This document shows positions 44,933 to 56,043 of a stretch of DNA of 64,000 nucleotides, in pieces. The notes below the pieces were generated by a model, which saw only the letters and a program-made list of their open reading frames with translations, was not told the origin of the DNA and did no database searches. The DNA is from Pleurotus ostreatus/Saccharomyces cerevisiae fusant (taxonomy: Eukaryota > Opisthokonta). The DNA lies in assembly GCA_024196135.1 (NCBI GenBank), contig JAMQCK010000016.1, positions 158,305-222,304 of the forward strand. The letters are read 5' to 3'. Positions within the stretch are counted from its first letter, which is position 1. Each line of letters starts with the position of its first letter. The position numbers were made by a program, and so were the translations under genes.

Positions 44933-45308
44933 CGTAACAGATGTGTAGTAGCTGTAGTCGCGTGTGCAGATGATTGAAGCCGGGGAATCTGCTGGATGCA
45001 CACGAGAGTCCGAGTTTATAAGAGGAGAAAGCAAGAGCGACGAATGGCCAAAGCACAGCACAGACACGAAGACCACAGCAACAAAGCAAAGAAGAGCACG
45101 GGCCGGTGCCTCTGCACGACGGAGCCACTAACGTGCAAGTTCAACCAAGAAAACGAGCCGGTGATGCGGTCCGGCCCTTCAACATCACATCACGCGACGG
45201 AGGCCGCGACGCGTGACGTCACGCGACATGATCGCGCGTCTTGCTGTCCTCCGCCACGTCCGCCCGCTGCGTCCCTCTGTCTTCATCCTTTCTCGCAACA
45301 CAGCAAGG

Positions 45309-46786
45309 ATGCCCCCGAAGCGTGGCGCAACCAAACGCAAGGCCGAGTCTGACGACAGCGACACCGAGCAGGTCAAGGCGTCAACTTCAAAGAAGGCCAA
45401 GACAACAAAAGCGGAGGAGCGGCCGAGGAATGGCCAGCCTACGAACAAGGTTCTCCCCGTCAATATTGTCTTTCCCAAGAAGCATGAGGGGTGCATGCGA
45501 ATTGCGGCTTGGAACGTCTGCGGGCTTGCTACGTCCCAAAAGAAGGTACGTGCGCGCGGCGGTGGGGGTATGGACGTTATAATGTTCGGAAATTCCAAAA
45601 ACGAGGGCCCAACTCCCGAAGGCGGGGCGGAGCAGCGGCAGTCGGGGTCGGGCTACAAACGTGGCACGACGACGGCCTCATGGCAGGCGTGGACTCGCAT
45701 TAGCAATTTCGAACCTCAGCCCACCACTCCATGGTGCACCAGTCTTTTTTGCAGTGCTGCCGCCCGCTACCCCCGATTTTTGGGTCGCCACTTCGGTACA
45801 CACGGAATTCGTCTGATATGAATTTCCGAACACTATAACGTTCATAGGGGGGACTCAGGAGATGACTAACTTAATTTCAGGGCTTCAAATTCTACGTCGA
45901 GGCGGAGGACCCCGATATCCTTGTGCTGTCAGAGACGAAGGTGCGTGACTTTACTCAAATTGTCGCACTGCCTCTCTCAACAATAGCGTCAGGTCAACAA
46001 CGAAACCGTGGACCCAGCACTGAAGGAGCGCTTCCCCTACTCCTACTGGTCCATAGCTGAGAAGAAGTCTTATTGTGAGCACTGCTATCCTGTCCATATC
46101 CTCCTGACTCACGCACTGCCCAGCCGGCACCGCCATCCTCTCCAAGCACAAGGCCCTCTCCGTCACCCGCACCCTACCCGGGCACCCGGATCCCAACTAC
46201 ACGAAGGGCCGCATCGTCACCCTCGAATTCGAGAACACCTACGTCGTGGGCACCTATGTGCCCAACGCTGGAACGGGTCTGAAGACGCTGAACGAGAAGA
46301 ACCTGTGGAATGAGCACTTCACGACATATATTCGTAACTTGGACAAGAAGAAGCCGGTTATCTGGACGGGTGATTTGAACGTCGCGCCGACCGCAATAGG
46401 TACGCTTGTTACACGACTTCGCTCACGACGATGCTCATGCATAAACTTCAGACCTCGCCAACCCGAAGACCAACTGGAACAAGACGCCCGGCTACACCGA
46501 AGCCGAGACGACTGCGTTTAAGAACATCCTCACTCCCCCGTCCGATGCACCGAAGGATTCACCACGGTTCATCGACGTCTGGCGCCACCTGCACCCCACC
46601 GACCAACATTACACCTACTTCTCCTACCGCTTCCGTTGCAGGGAGAAGAATCTCGGGTGGCGGCTGGACATGTTCGTGTTGAGCGAGCGACTACTGGAGA
46701 GGGTGAAGATGTGCGAGATCCGCGATGAGATTTACGGGGCGTCGGATCATTGTCCGGTGGTTATGGAGATTGAGGGGGCGCTGTAG
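45309..46786 (+). CDS. AP endonuclease, ExoIII/APE1 family
   Basis: Five exons (45309-45545, 45881-45940, 45993-46074, 46124-46399, 46452-46786) give 329 aa from MPPKRGATKRKAESDDSD. The catalytic blocks of this metal-dependent family are present: RIAAWNVCGL, DILVLSETK, GRIVTLEFENTYVVGTYVPN, VIWTGDLNVAP, WRLDMFVLSERL and the C-terminal GASDHCPV. The enzyme cuts DNA 5' to abasic sites in base-excision repair. The basic N-terminus (KRKAESDD, STSKKAKTTK) suits a nuclear signal. An in-frame upstream ATG at 45213 would add 32 residues, Arg- and hydrophobic-rich (MTSRDMIARLAVLRHVRPLR...), that look like a mitochondrial presequence. Intron 1 is 335 nt, against about 50 elsewhere, because it holds a MITE. 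Confidence 0.93.
45582..45833. mobile_element. MITE in intron 1 of the AP endonuclease gene
   Basis: The ends are near-perfect inverted repeats: ATGTTCGGAAATTC at the left and GAATTTCCGAACAC at the right (13 of 14 pair). TATA flanks both sides (45578-45581, 45834-45837) as a possible target duplication. A wider ACGTTATA palindromic context makes the exact border ambiguous. The 252-bp interior has no coding frame. Without it the intron would be about 79 nt. Confidence 0.7.
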
Positions 46787-46960
46787 ATGAAGGAGGCGAG
46801 CTCGTGTGTTTGCTCTTCGGTATACCAAGCAGTGTTAGAGACGCCAAAGAATTTACACGAGCACGATGATGTCCAAGAAATGCAGTCCATTCCGCTAGAT
46901 CAGAGCGACTACGACAGCGGTATTCAAAGCTGGAGCAGACCTCTGCCCGGTCTATCGCAA

Positions 46961-48205
46961 TTACACGCCAGATATCGTGTACTTGCCGTAACTCTTCTCC
47001 GGATCGAAGACCTAAGCAGTCGAGTCAGCCAATGCTATCCGACATAGCTGAGGACGAGCGGGACTGCAAGACCGAAACTCACCTCCCACCTGGACGCCGG
47101 AAAGATGTGCTTGTTGCGCTGGTACCAACTACGCTCGACGACCTTGCCGGCGTGCGACTCGTCCTTTTCCTTGGTGGCGTCGGCGAGCAGCCGTACGTCG
47201 TCGTGAACGTCGAAGTTGAACAAAGGGCCAGACTTGCCGCGCGCCTTGTTGACGATGAAGTCGTAAAAGGTATGGTGCTAGTCGAAGTCAGTACACGAAA
47301 GACTAGGCAAGGAGCGAGGAGCATTACATGAGGTATGATCAGATCCTCCTACAAAGCGTTAAGCTAGAGTTACAAATTCTGGAAGAACAGGATACTGACC
47401 TTCACATACATGAGGTTGTCGACGCTGACAGCGCGCAACTCAGGGAACTGCTGTCGACACTTCTCGAGAAAGTTGCTGATAGAATCTCCCTTCTTGCACT
47501 ACGAGTGTTAGACACGGAGGAAACGTGAAGAGGGATAAACTTACAACGACGCTCTTGCGGTGCCCACTGCCGTCCCAGTACGAGTAGGTGATCTCGATGT
47601 CTTCCTGCTTCAGCTGCTCCTGCTTCTCCAGCCATTCTCTCCGGAGACGCTCCCGCTCTCGGCGCTCTTCCTCCTCGCGATCGCGGTCGGGTAGGAAGGA
47701 TGTGTCGACGTTGGGATTCTTGCGGAACTTCCCCTTCTTCGGGGCAGGCTCCTCGGATCCGTCCTTCACTTGAGCATCTGCACCCTCCCCCTCTTCCTCG
47801 TCGTCCATAGCAAACGATAGCGTCGATTTGGTAGCCTTCTTTCGCTTCTTGGACTTCTTCGTCTCATCCCTAAAGATATTCTCCACACAATGTAAGTCAC
47901 GGCCCCGCAGGCGCACAATTGGATGCATACTTGAGCTCGCTCGACCGCGCCGCCTCGCGTGCCTTCGCCTCCTGCAACTCCTTCTTCTTCTGCTGGAAGT
48001 CCTCGAGATGGACGAGGCCAACAGTCGAGTGCTTCAGCACCTCCTCGATGGAATCGTTCTGCCCGACGAAGCGCTGCACCGAGGGGCGCGCCTTCTCGGT
48101 CTCGTTGATGAGGTTCTGCTTCTGGCGCTCGAAGTCGCTGCGCATGCGCTCGCGCTGCTTGACGAGCGCGTCCTCGCGACGGCCCTCGGCCTTGCTGCTG
48201 GACAT
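46961..48205 (-). CDS. XAP5/FAM50 family nuclear protein
   Basis: The start at 48205 is [20 protein letters not shown]. The conserved N-terminal helical part is [20 protein letters not shown]. Then come basic [16 protein letters not shown], an acidic stretch and [20 protein letters not shown]. The diagnostic C-terminal XAP5 block reads [80 protein letters not shown] and [20 protein letters not shown]. It ends KYTISGV at 46961. Family members are nuclear proteins linked to transcription and splicing. Introns are short and in frame. It shares a 126-bp divergent promoter with the uS13m gene. Confidence 0.9.
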
Positions 48206-48331
48206 GGTGATGGTGATGGCGGGGAGCACGGGTGTGCAAAACGGGCGGGCGCTGTCCGCGCGCCGATCGGACTTTGCCGCGATCCCTCACTCTCTTTCCG
48301 CCGCCACCGAGGCCGCCGACGCGCACTGACC

Positions 48332-48894
48332 ATGGTCCACGTCCTCGGTATCCCCCTCAATGACCATCATTTTGCGAGGGTGCGTAGACAATACAAGCAA
48401 TGGGAATGTAACTAACAAGCTTGCAGTTCGCGCTAACAAACATCTACGGTGTCGGGCGCAAGACCGCGCACCGTATCTGCGCGCGCCTCCAGATACACGA
48501 CCGCTGTCGCGTCAAGAACCTCACGCCGCTGCAAATTACCCAGCTCGCCTCCTTCCTGTCCTCGCCCCAGACCTCGCCCCCTGCGCCGAAGCTCCCGCTC
48601 GCGGACCCCTTCTACAAGGCCCCGCCGCCGGAGACCAACATGGCCGAGGCAGAGGCGAAACTCCGCAGGCGGCAGCAGGTGCGCCAGCTTCAGGGCGCGC
48701 GGCAGAAGGACCCGCTGTACAACCTACGCATCGAGTCGGAGCTGAGGAGGGAGATTCGGGAGAACATCGCGCACCAGCGTATGATCGGCTCGTACGTCGG
48801 TCTGCGGCACGCGATGCATCTGCCCGTCCGTGGACAGAACACCCAGTCGAACGCGAAGACGGCGAAGAAGCTCAACCAGCTCGACCGGTGGTAG
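48332..48894 (+). CDS. Mitochondrial small-subunit ribosomal protein uS13 (SWS2-like)
   Basis: Two exons (48332-48379, 48427-48894) give 171 aa. The N-terminus MVHVLGIPLNDH plus FALTNIYGVGRKTAHRICAR is the uS13 signature, followed by CRVKNLTPLQITQLASFLSS. The C-terminal half has RIESELRREIRENIAHQRMI, SYVGLRHAMHLPVRGQNTQS and NAKTAKKLNQ, where the loop GLRH...LPVRGQ.T..NA is the conserved uS13 C-terminal element. A fungus-specific insertion (PPAPKLPLADPFYKAPPPE) lies between the two. The insertion and length favour the mitochondrial protein (yeast SWS2) over cytosolic uS13. Confidence 0.88.
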
Positions 48895-49710
48895 AATGCT
48901 TGCAGTCGTCTTGCTTTGGTCAATGCTACTTTGCTCTCCCCATTCATGTTCTCCGCTACTAGTCGTCCGTCGCGCGGACAGGCTCGCGAACCAGCAGACC
49001 GAATCAAGGTATGTTAAGTGCTGCATCTCACTGTCGTAGCGCGCTCGCGCTCTGGAATGGGACAGCTTCGTCGTTTGGCTTCTACCGACACGACGGATTC
49101 GCCCATAAGATCTCGCCTTCAATCTACCCTTATAGCAAGTTATGATCAACACAGACAATGCAAGACCCGGCGCAAGCCGCCGAAGGTGCTTCTTCTACTG
49201 ACCAACCTCGAGCTCCCAAGCTAACACGATGTACAGTAGTGCAGTCGCAGCACGTGTGTTTGGCGTCTTTCCGCTGAGTGTAGATGGTGTTTGCCATATG
49301 GTCTGCTCCCCTCGGCAGACGGTCTTTGTCAAGCTACGACGTCCTTTGATCTGACCCTCCCCTGCATCGCCGATCGTAACTTTGCCTCAATACCCGCGCG
49401 CACCGACGTGAAGCTCCTGCAAGCCCTCCGACGACGACACAAATTACCTTGAATAGTGCTTCATCCCCAGGGCGGGGTGCAAAGCGTTCATGAGTCTGCA
49501 TATTTCTTCCCCTTTTGGTAACCGATGGCAGCGATATGCCGACTTCCATTGTTCCATTCAGTCACAAAGCCGTGCGCAGGCCGGCAACTCCACTCCGTGG
49601 CCATGGCCCCTGAGGCATAGAGGCTATAAAGGTCGACGCAGGCCTTTGCATCTCGTGCCACTGGACCACCCACTTACCTGCTCACCTCCACCGAATTCCT
49701 CGTCTTCACA
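48895..49710 (+). promoter_or_regulatory. IWR1 upstream region with TATA box
   Basis: No gene. TATAAAG at 49625-49631 lies 80 bp before the IWR1 ATG. The stretch from about 49490 to 49640 (TTCTTCCCCTTTTGGTAACC...GGCAGCGATATGCC...CACAAAGCC) is repeated in diverged form at about 51130-51262 upstream of the second copy, so the tandem duplication included the promoter. Confidence 0.55.
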
Positions 49711-50722
49711 ATGGCGAAGCCCCTCGGTAAAGCCCCCAGCTTCATCGTGCGCAAGCGCAAGCGAGAGGACGACCCTCTCGATGCTCTCGTGCTCGAGAGT
49801 GGCACACAGGAGAAGAAAGCGCGCGACAACGGTGGCGGAGTTTATAAGCGCGCCGGCAGCTTGAAGGGCCAGCTGACCGAGGCCGAGCTGAAGGAGAGGC
49901 TTAACGTGAGTGGCCTGGTGGCTGCTGAGTCCACTGTTCTCAGTTTATTGCAGCTTGCTTCGATCAACAAGGACACGTTCGGTGGCGTTCAGGATGTTGA
50001 GATGACGGACGGCGACCTGCTGAAGGCCTTGGCGGCGGTCCCTCTGTCACCCGAGGAGCACGCCGCCAACGAGGCTGGTAAACAGGGCGAGGACCCCTTC
50101 TACCAGTACTTAACAATGACCGACGAGTACAGTAAGTCCTCGAGAGTGCGATTTCCTAGTCTCTCGACTGACACTTTTTCCAGTCCAATCGTTGAGCAAG
50201 CCCGACGACTCCATGGATTGCAAGGACGGCGATCACTGGGACTACTTTGTCCCCCACGTCGCGGAGGCTGGCCAGGAGAACTTCCTCGACGGCAAGTCAT
50301 GGGCGACCGTGTACGTGTCTCAATCTCACTGCTCGTGCTCCAAGCTTACTGGAACCACAGTGTCGAGGTGGATACGGATGAGTTCGACTTCACCATCCCC
50401 GAGGGCTACGGTCATGGAGAGGCCAACGAATTCCTAGGCCAAGAAGACAACATGGACGAGGACAACGAAGGTGTGTGGCTCTCTCCACTGCGCTATCTAC
50501 CTCTTATCTTACCGTCCCGCCCTAGACGATATCGACTACCCCGATGAAGAGGATAACGATATGTACGAGTCCCAGGTTTTTGCGCGCGCGCCGAAGAAGC
50601 TTCAGCGTGATTTTTCGACCGCGTCTGTGTTCAGCGTCGCGGAGGAAGATCCGGAAGCGGCCGAACTTGCTGACCTTATCAAGGATTACAGCAAGCCTGG
50701 TATGAAAGCTCGTCGCTTTTGA
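49711..50722 (+). CDS. IWR1: IWR1-like RNA polymerase II nuclear import factor
   Basis: Five exons (49711-49905, 49954-50131, 50184-50310, 50361-50470, 50526-50722) give 268 aa. The N-terminal signature FIVRKRKREDDPLDALVLES matches the Iwr1/SLC7A6OS family (basic KRKR followed by DPLDALV). The middle has YKRAGSLKGQLTEAELKERL and DGDHWDYFVPHVAEAGQENF. The C-terminal Iwr1 motif is DDIDYPDEEDNDMYESQVF in an acidic setting. Iwr1 binds assembled RNA polymerase II and carries it into the nucleus. All motifs are present and it appears to be the functional copy of the tandem pair. Confidence 0.85.
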
Positions 50723-51338
50723 GTAACCTCTCTACCCCTTTGAAAACTTCCTATGTATCTATTGAATAGACTCCCGGACGTCCGTGTACTGAAGAATGAA
50801 TATCCCTTGTTTTGCTTTCTTCTCTCCTTACTTCAACACATATGTTGTGCCATAGAGCCTCCGATAATCCCCTTTGGTTCGTTGGTGTCCTTTCGGTCTC
50901 GAGTGATTGTACTGACCCGGTGTTGCTTTTGTCAGGGGCGCAACGATATGTTTATGCCTTTACGCTTTGGCAGCGTCGTGCATGCGCAGGTGCGTTGCTC
51001 AACAGAGCAGCACTATTTTCTGCAAGACACGACACCGTCGTGAACCACCCTCATATCAGTCCGGCAAACATGCATCGGCGACTCCACCTACTCTCGATTG
51101 CGTACAACACATGGTGCTGAGGTGCAGCTTTTTGTTCCCCCTTCGGCAATAGGTGGCAGCGACATGCCCAGACCACCAGTGTTCGCTTGCCTGTACACAA
51201 AGCCTTACGCGGGCCGTTCGGTACACACCATGATCACAAACACCAAGCGCCGCAATATAAAGGCAGCAGCACTGTGCTACAGTTGCTACCAACCCCCGCC
51301 CCCTTTCTCTACAGACCCCTCGAAGGCGTTATTTGACG
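50723..51338 (+). promoter_or_regulatory. Spacer with duplicated TATA promoter
   Basis: No gene. TATAAAG at 51256-51262 lies 77 bp before the ATG of the IWR1-like copy. The stretch 51130-51262 is related to the IWR1 promoter. Confidence 0.55.
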
Positions 51339-52094
51339 ATGACGTTTCATTGCCCCCCTAGCCTGATTGCATGCAAGCGCAGGCTGACAGACGGACCCCT
51401 TGACGCTCTCTTGCTCAATAGTGGCGATCCCGGGACAGAGTCGCGAGAGCCGAAGGTCGTTTACAAGCTCGCGGCCAGTGTAGGCAACCGCGTAACATTA
51501 ACGGATCTGAGACGTCGATTCCGAGTGAGTCCTTCGGTAGAAGTCGTTGTTGTGCATGTTCCTCACATCCAAACATAGCTCGATTTCCTTGACTTGGAAT
51601 TTATGTGTGGCGGAGCCATCGAAAATGTCGAGGCCAACATGACCGAGGACATCCTTTTCAAGGCCTTGAATCTGCAGTTACCTTCAACGTCCGACGAACA
51701 CGCCTCGAGCGATGCACGCAAGCAGAATGGGCAGGTGGCGAAACACCCCTACCTCAGCTTGATTGAGGAAATGAGATCGTACATTGCCGACGATCCCTTT
51801 CGTCTGGAGATTCATGACAAGTTCATGGACTCTGGCATGAGTGTGCCTAATAGTTTCTGTTGGGACTTCTTCCTGCCTTTGACGCCCGAGGTCGGACAGG
51901 AAGGATATCTCGACGGCAAGAGCTGGTCGAATGTGTTCGTGTTCACCTCACAACACTCGGGATTTTGAGCTAACTCCCACATCAGGTTTGCGTACATGGA
52001 CGAAGACGGAGACGACAACGACGAGGAAGATGAGAAGAAAGAGGAAACGATGCAGGTCAAATTCCGAAACAAAAGACCAGCACAGAGACGCTAA
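51339..52094 (+). CDS. Diverged tandem paralog of IWR1
   Basis: Three exons (51339-51524, 51579-51934, 51986-52094) give 216 aa. LIACKRRLTDGPLDALLLNS corresponds to the IWR1 N-terminus, YKLAASVGNRVTLTDLRRRF to YKRAGSLKGQLTEAELKERL, and WDFFLPLTPEVGQEGYLDGK to the HWDYFVPHVAEAGQENFLDG region. The splice sites after KER/RRR and after the DGKSW.xV block are in the same places. The KRKR basic run is changed and the DYPDEE motif of the C-terminus is missing; an acidic then basic tail (DEEDEKKEETMQ...NKRPAQRR) replaces it. It is open throughout, so it may be expressed, but it probably cannot do the standard IWR1 job. Confidence 0.7.
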
Positions 52095-52207
52095 GCAGTA
52101 CACCAAACCTATTTAAATACGTGTACGTGAGAGGTCGTGAGTGGGGAGCCGCTAGAAAGCACAACAGAATAAGTTATGTATAAAATCGCACGGGCCCTAG
52201 GCGCTGC

Positions 52208-54846
52208 TCATAGGGTCCACACGGTCGCGGTCGAGGCGAACCCGTTGCGGTTGTCCGCCTGCGAGATCACGCCGACGCCGTCGACGCTCAGCTGGTTCGT
52301 CGTTGCGACGGTGCTGAGCTGGAAGATCGCGATGTTCGTGTTGCCCGCGGACTCGACGTTGACGATCTGGGTCTGGCAGTTCCAGGTGTCGAGGCATTCC
52401 TGGGTGTAGTCCACGAAGAAGGAGTACAGGCCAGCGCCAAAGACGAAGATGTTCTCGGATTGGGAGATGGTCAGGGCCCAGGCGGAGGTGAGGTCGGCGG
52501 GGAAGGAGGGGTCACCGAGGTCGGAGTTGATGGTGAAGGGCTCCGGGACGGCGGGGTTGGGCTGGAAGTAGGGCTGTGAAAGAATCAGCGATGTGCAGGA
52601 AACAGTTGAGTAAAGTCGACGTACCGACTCAGTCTGGATAAGACCGAGGTAGTGGTTCTTCGCGCCGTGGAGGTTGTACTGGTAGATGACATGGTGCTCG
52701 GACGCAGTGCCAATCATCCAGACGGGACCAGCGGATTCGGAGAGGATACCACGGCCGGAGTAGACGGTGATACGGCCCTCGGCGGGGTCGTCGAGGTCGT
52801 GGTCAGCGTTCCACACCCAGGTGCCCTCGAGGTAGGCGGTCGACTTGGGGGTCAGGTGTAGGGCGAGGTATGCGGAGTAGCACTCCTCGTTGTGGCTGCC
52901 CGCCGGGCAGTTGCCGACCTGGAGGTTGCTACCCTTGGCTGGAAGAGGGTCAACAAAGACATCTACGCAAGACACGAGAGGACTTACAGCCACCAAGACG
53001 AATGTGGCAGTCCCACATGCCTGCAGAGCCCGGAGCGTCCTCAGCGACGTTCCACTCAACAACAATGGCACCGCCAGCCGGCCCGATGGTCGAGAAAGCG
53101 ATGTCCTGGATCTCAACAGTGCCAACATCGCCCTCATTGCCGACCTTGACAACGACCTGCGGGTTTGCCGGGTCCTTGAAGTTGTCGCCCTTGCCCGCGA
53201 TGACGGAGAACACCTCGCCGACGATGCGCGAGCCGACGGGGATCGTGAGCGTCGAGGTAACGACGTACGTGCCGTGGTCGATGAATACGATGTTCTTGCC
53301 CGCGTTCGCGTCGAAGAGCGCCTGGAGGGCGGCGGTATCGTCCGTGCTGCCGTCGCCCTTCGCGCCGGAGGACTTGGCGCTGACGACCTGGCTGGCCGTG
53401 TAGTCCGTGTACTGCGGGCGGGGCTTCGAAAAGATCTTGCCGGAGCCGTCGAGGAGGGAGGCGTCCTTTGAGGGGGCCGGGACGACGCCCTGGGTGAAGC
53501 TGTGCGCGGTGTTGGCACCGCTGTAGACGTTGCCCTGCGCCCATGAGTCGATGGTGAGGCTGCCGCCCTGCAGGACGACGGCGCCGCCGGCGACCTGGAC
53601 GGCGGTCGGGACGTTGTTGAGCACGGCGTTGTTGAGGACGAGCGAGCCGGCGAGGGAGCCAGAGCTGGCGGTGGAGGTCTGCACGAAGACGGGCGTGTCG
53701 GTGACGGTGGCGTCGATGATAGCGAGGCCGCCGGTGGTCTGCGTGTCCTCGGTGGTGCCGCCGGTCATGAGGTCGAAGCCAACGCCGCAATTGTTGATGG
53801 TGACGCCCTGGTAGGTCCATCCCCAGTTCCAGATGGTGTAGATGGCCGTCTGCGCGTTGTTGATAGTGACGTTCTTGACCGTGAACCTAGAGAGAAGTGA
53901 GCTCTTGGTTCGAATGCGAAGAGGAAATCGAAACTTACTGCTGGTTGCCAACCCACATACCGAACTTGCCTCCGTTGAAGACGAGGTCGCTCATGAAGCC
54001 TCCGGAGCCGTTCTCAGCCCAGATACCCTGGTGGATGGTGCTGGCATCGGTAGACATCTCGAAGCGGATATTCTGCAACGAGGTTGCCTGCGCGACCTGC
54101 CAGTGGACACCCGTCGCGCCATTGGCGGGCGGCACCTGGCGCGTGTCGATGACGAAGTTGCGGACCGAGCGGAAGCTGTGCGAGCGTCAGGACTCAGAAC
54201 AAGAAAGCAACGAAGAAGCTGATTGTACTCACAAGTTGTTTTGGTTGACATACCAGCTCTTGCCGCCTTCGGTGGGGTCGGCGTCGATGATGGCCATGCC
54301 GGCGAAGTTCGAAGCAGCCAAGAGCGTCGGAAGGTTCTTCGCATCACCGATAAGCTGGGTGTAGTAGTAGGGCTGGATAGGGGAGGTGACGAGGTAGGTG
54401 CTGCAGGCCGATGAGTCTCCGATAGGAAGCTAGAGAGTTTCTGCTTACCCTTGGGGGAAGTAAACAACGGCCGGAGTGATAGTAGAAGAAACGCAAGTGA
54501 AGGCGCCGCAACGGTTGCCCTCAGAAATGGCACGGCTGAAAAGTTAGATCAGTACGATAGAACCTTCCTCAGGGGAAAAGAAGTACTTGATAGCAGCCGT
54601 GTCATCGGTCACACCTGGCATCTATTAGGGTGTGTCGCCATCGCATAGGCAACGCTACTCACCATCGCCGACCGCGCCGTAGTCCTTGACGTTGCGGAAA
54701 ACGGTGTAGGAAGCGTCGTCGTTGAACGCGGCCTTGCCCTGGTGGGTAATGCTCTCCAGCCAGAACGAGTCCGACTGGCGCTTCTCCAGCGGGAAGGCCA
54801 TAGCAAGAAGAGAAAGCAAAGGGAACAGGAGGATGCCTGCTAACAT
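52208..54846 (-). CDS. Secreted GH55 exo-beta-1,3-glucanase
   Basis: The start at 54846 gives a signal peptide (MLAGILLFPLLSLLAMAFP) followed by LEKR, a likely Kex2 site. The protein has the two tandem right-handed beta-helix halves of GH55: FRNVKDYGAVGDG...DDTAAI in the first and AKSSGAKGDGSTDDTAALQ in the second, each opening a pectate-lyase-like repeat series. Other blocks are VVYFPQGTYLVTSPIQPYYY, TIWNWGWTYQGVTINNCGVG, FIDHGTYVVTSTLTIPVGSR and MWDCHIRLGGAKGSNLQVGN. It ends NGFASTATVWTL at 52208. GH55 enzymes release glucose or gentiobiose from beta-1,3-glucan, as in fungal wall turnover. A minus-strand TATATAA at 54961-54967 lies about 115 bp upstream of the start. Confidence 0.93.
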
Positions 54847-56043
54847 TTTTAGCGGTCGTTCAGCGACGACGAGCTTTAGCTTTGAAAGTGAATAAACAAG
54901 GAATGACGGGGGCGCAAAGGCCAAAGTGGATGGAGAAACTCTGGCATGGACGCGCCCTTCTTATATAGGTTGCCATGACATGGCTGAATAGGGACCCGGC
55001 GGGCGCTCGCAACGGGCTTGGAAAGGAAGATCCGCAGGGCAGTCCTCGAGAGAACATGAACAGGATGGGACTCAGCGTGCACCCGCAAGGCCCGGGCAGT
55101 TGGCCGCAGGCACACCCGTCGGGCCCGCGCGAAGGCGCGAACGCGTGCAATCGCACCAACCTCGGCACGGAGCGAGCGAGAGCTCAATCGCCCCTAATCA
55201 GGCAGAGGCGGGCTTGTGGACGCTGGGCGCTTGGCTGCTGTCCGTACGCGGCCGTGGACGCTGCAGTTCCTGAGGCCGTCGGACTCGAATGCGGATGCGA
55301 ATGTGGCGGCGCAAGAGGCGATAATCTAGGCGTGAATGCCCGGTAGATCTGCGCTGAATGAAGAAGCGACTGCGGTGGAGTCCGTTCTGCAGGCGGACGG
55401 AGGAGAGAAGCGTCGCGATCGCGCTGCGTACGCGGGTACCGCGGGAAAGGAACACGCGTCGCGTTCACGGGACGCGTCTTTATGGACGCTTTTGGCGACG
55501 CGCAGACCGGGAGGGCGTTCCTCGTCGCGCATGTGAAAGATGTTGTATGTCTTCATCAGGTTTTGCGTTCCGTCCTTCGGTCCCGCCTCCTTGAATAGCA
55601 CCGGGCAAAGAGACGTGCCCGTGGAATCCTGATCTCATTTGTCGGATTCTGGTGCAGCTGAGCATCGTTTGTATGGAGTCTGTCATGCTGCACATCTCTC
55701 GGGAGGCGCGAATTGGCGCGCCACGTCGAGACGAAGGGCTGCACGAGGGCGAGTACGGTGCAACGTCGAGCGAGACGGACAAACTGCCGAATTTCGACCT
55801 CTTGATGACCGCGATGGGCCATGAAGGTCCTGGGCGGATACATGCGGGCGCTGTCAAGACATCGCCTTGGCCAATAGACCCAGTCGGTGATCTGCGTAAC
55901 GAAGTCCTCCGCGATTGCGCTGAACGAGCAAACAGATCGGGATTCGAACAAACAACGCGGGGCTACTTCTTCCCGATTAGGAAGGCCTTATTCATGATTC
56001 ATCATCCCTCATTCCATCACACGCCTGGCTTCTCCCAACCGCC
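54847..56043. promoter_or_regulatory. Divergent intergenic region between the GH55 and LRR-like genes
   Basis: 1.2 kb with no supported gene. It holds the GH55 TATA box (54961-54967). Two ACGCGT boxes lie close together (55454-55459 and 55472-55477) within an ACGCG-rich stretch. Such boxes bind MBF-type cell-cycle factors in fungi. Whether they act here is unknown. Confidence 0.4.

Noticed and set aside
48895..49500. tRNA or other structured RNA gene upstream of IWR1
   Set aside because: No A-box and B-box pair or cloverleaf could be found by eye.
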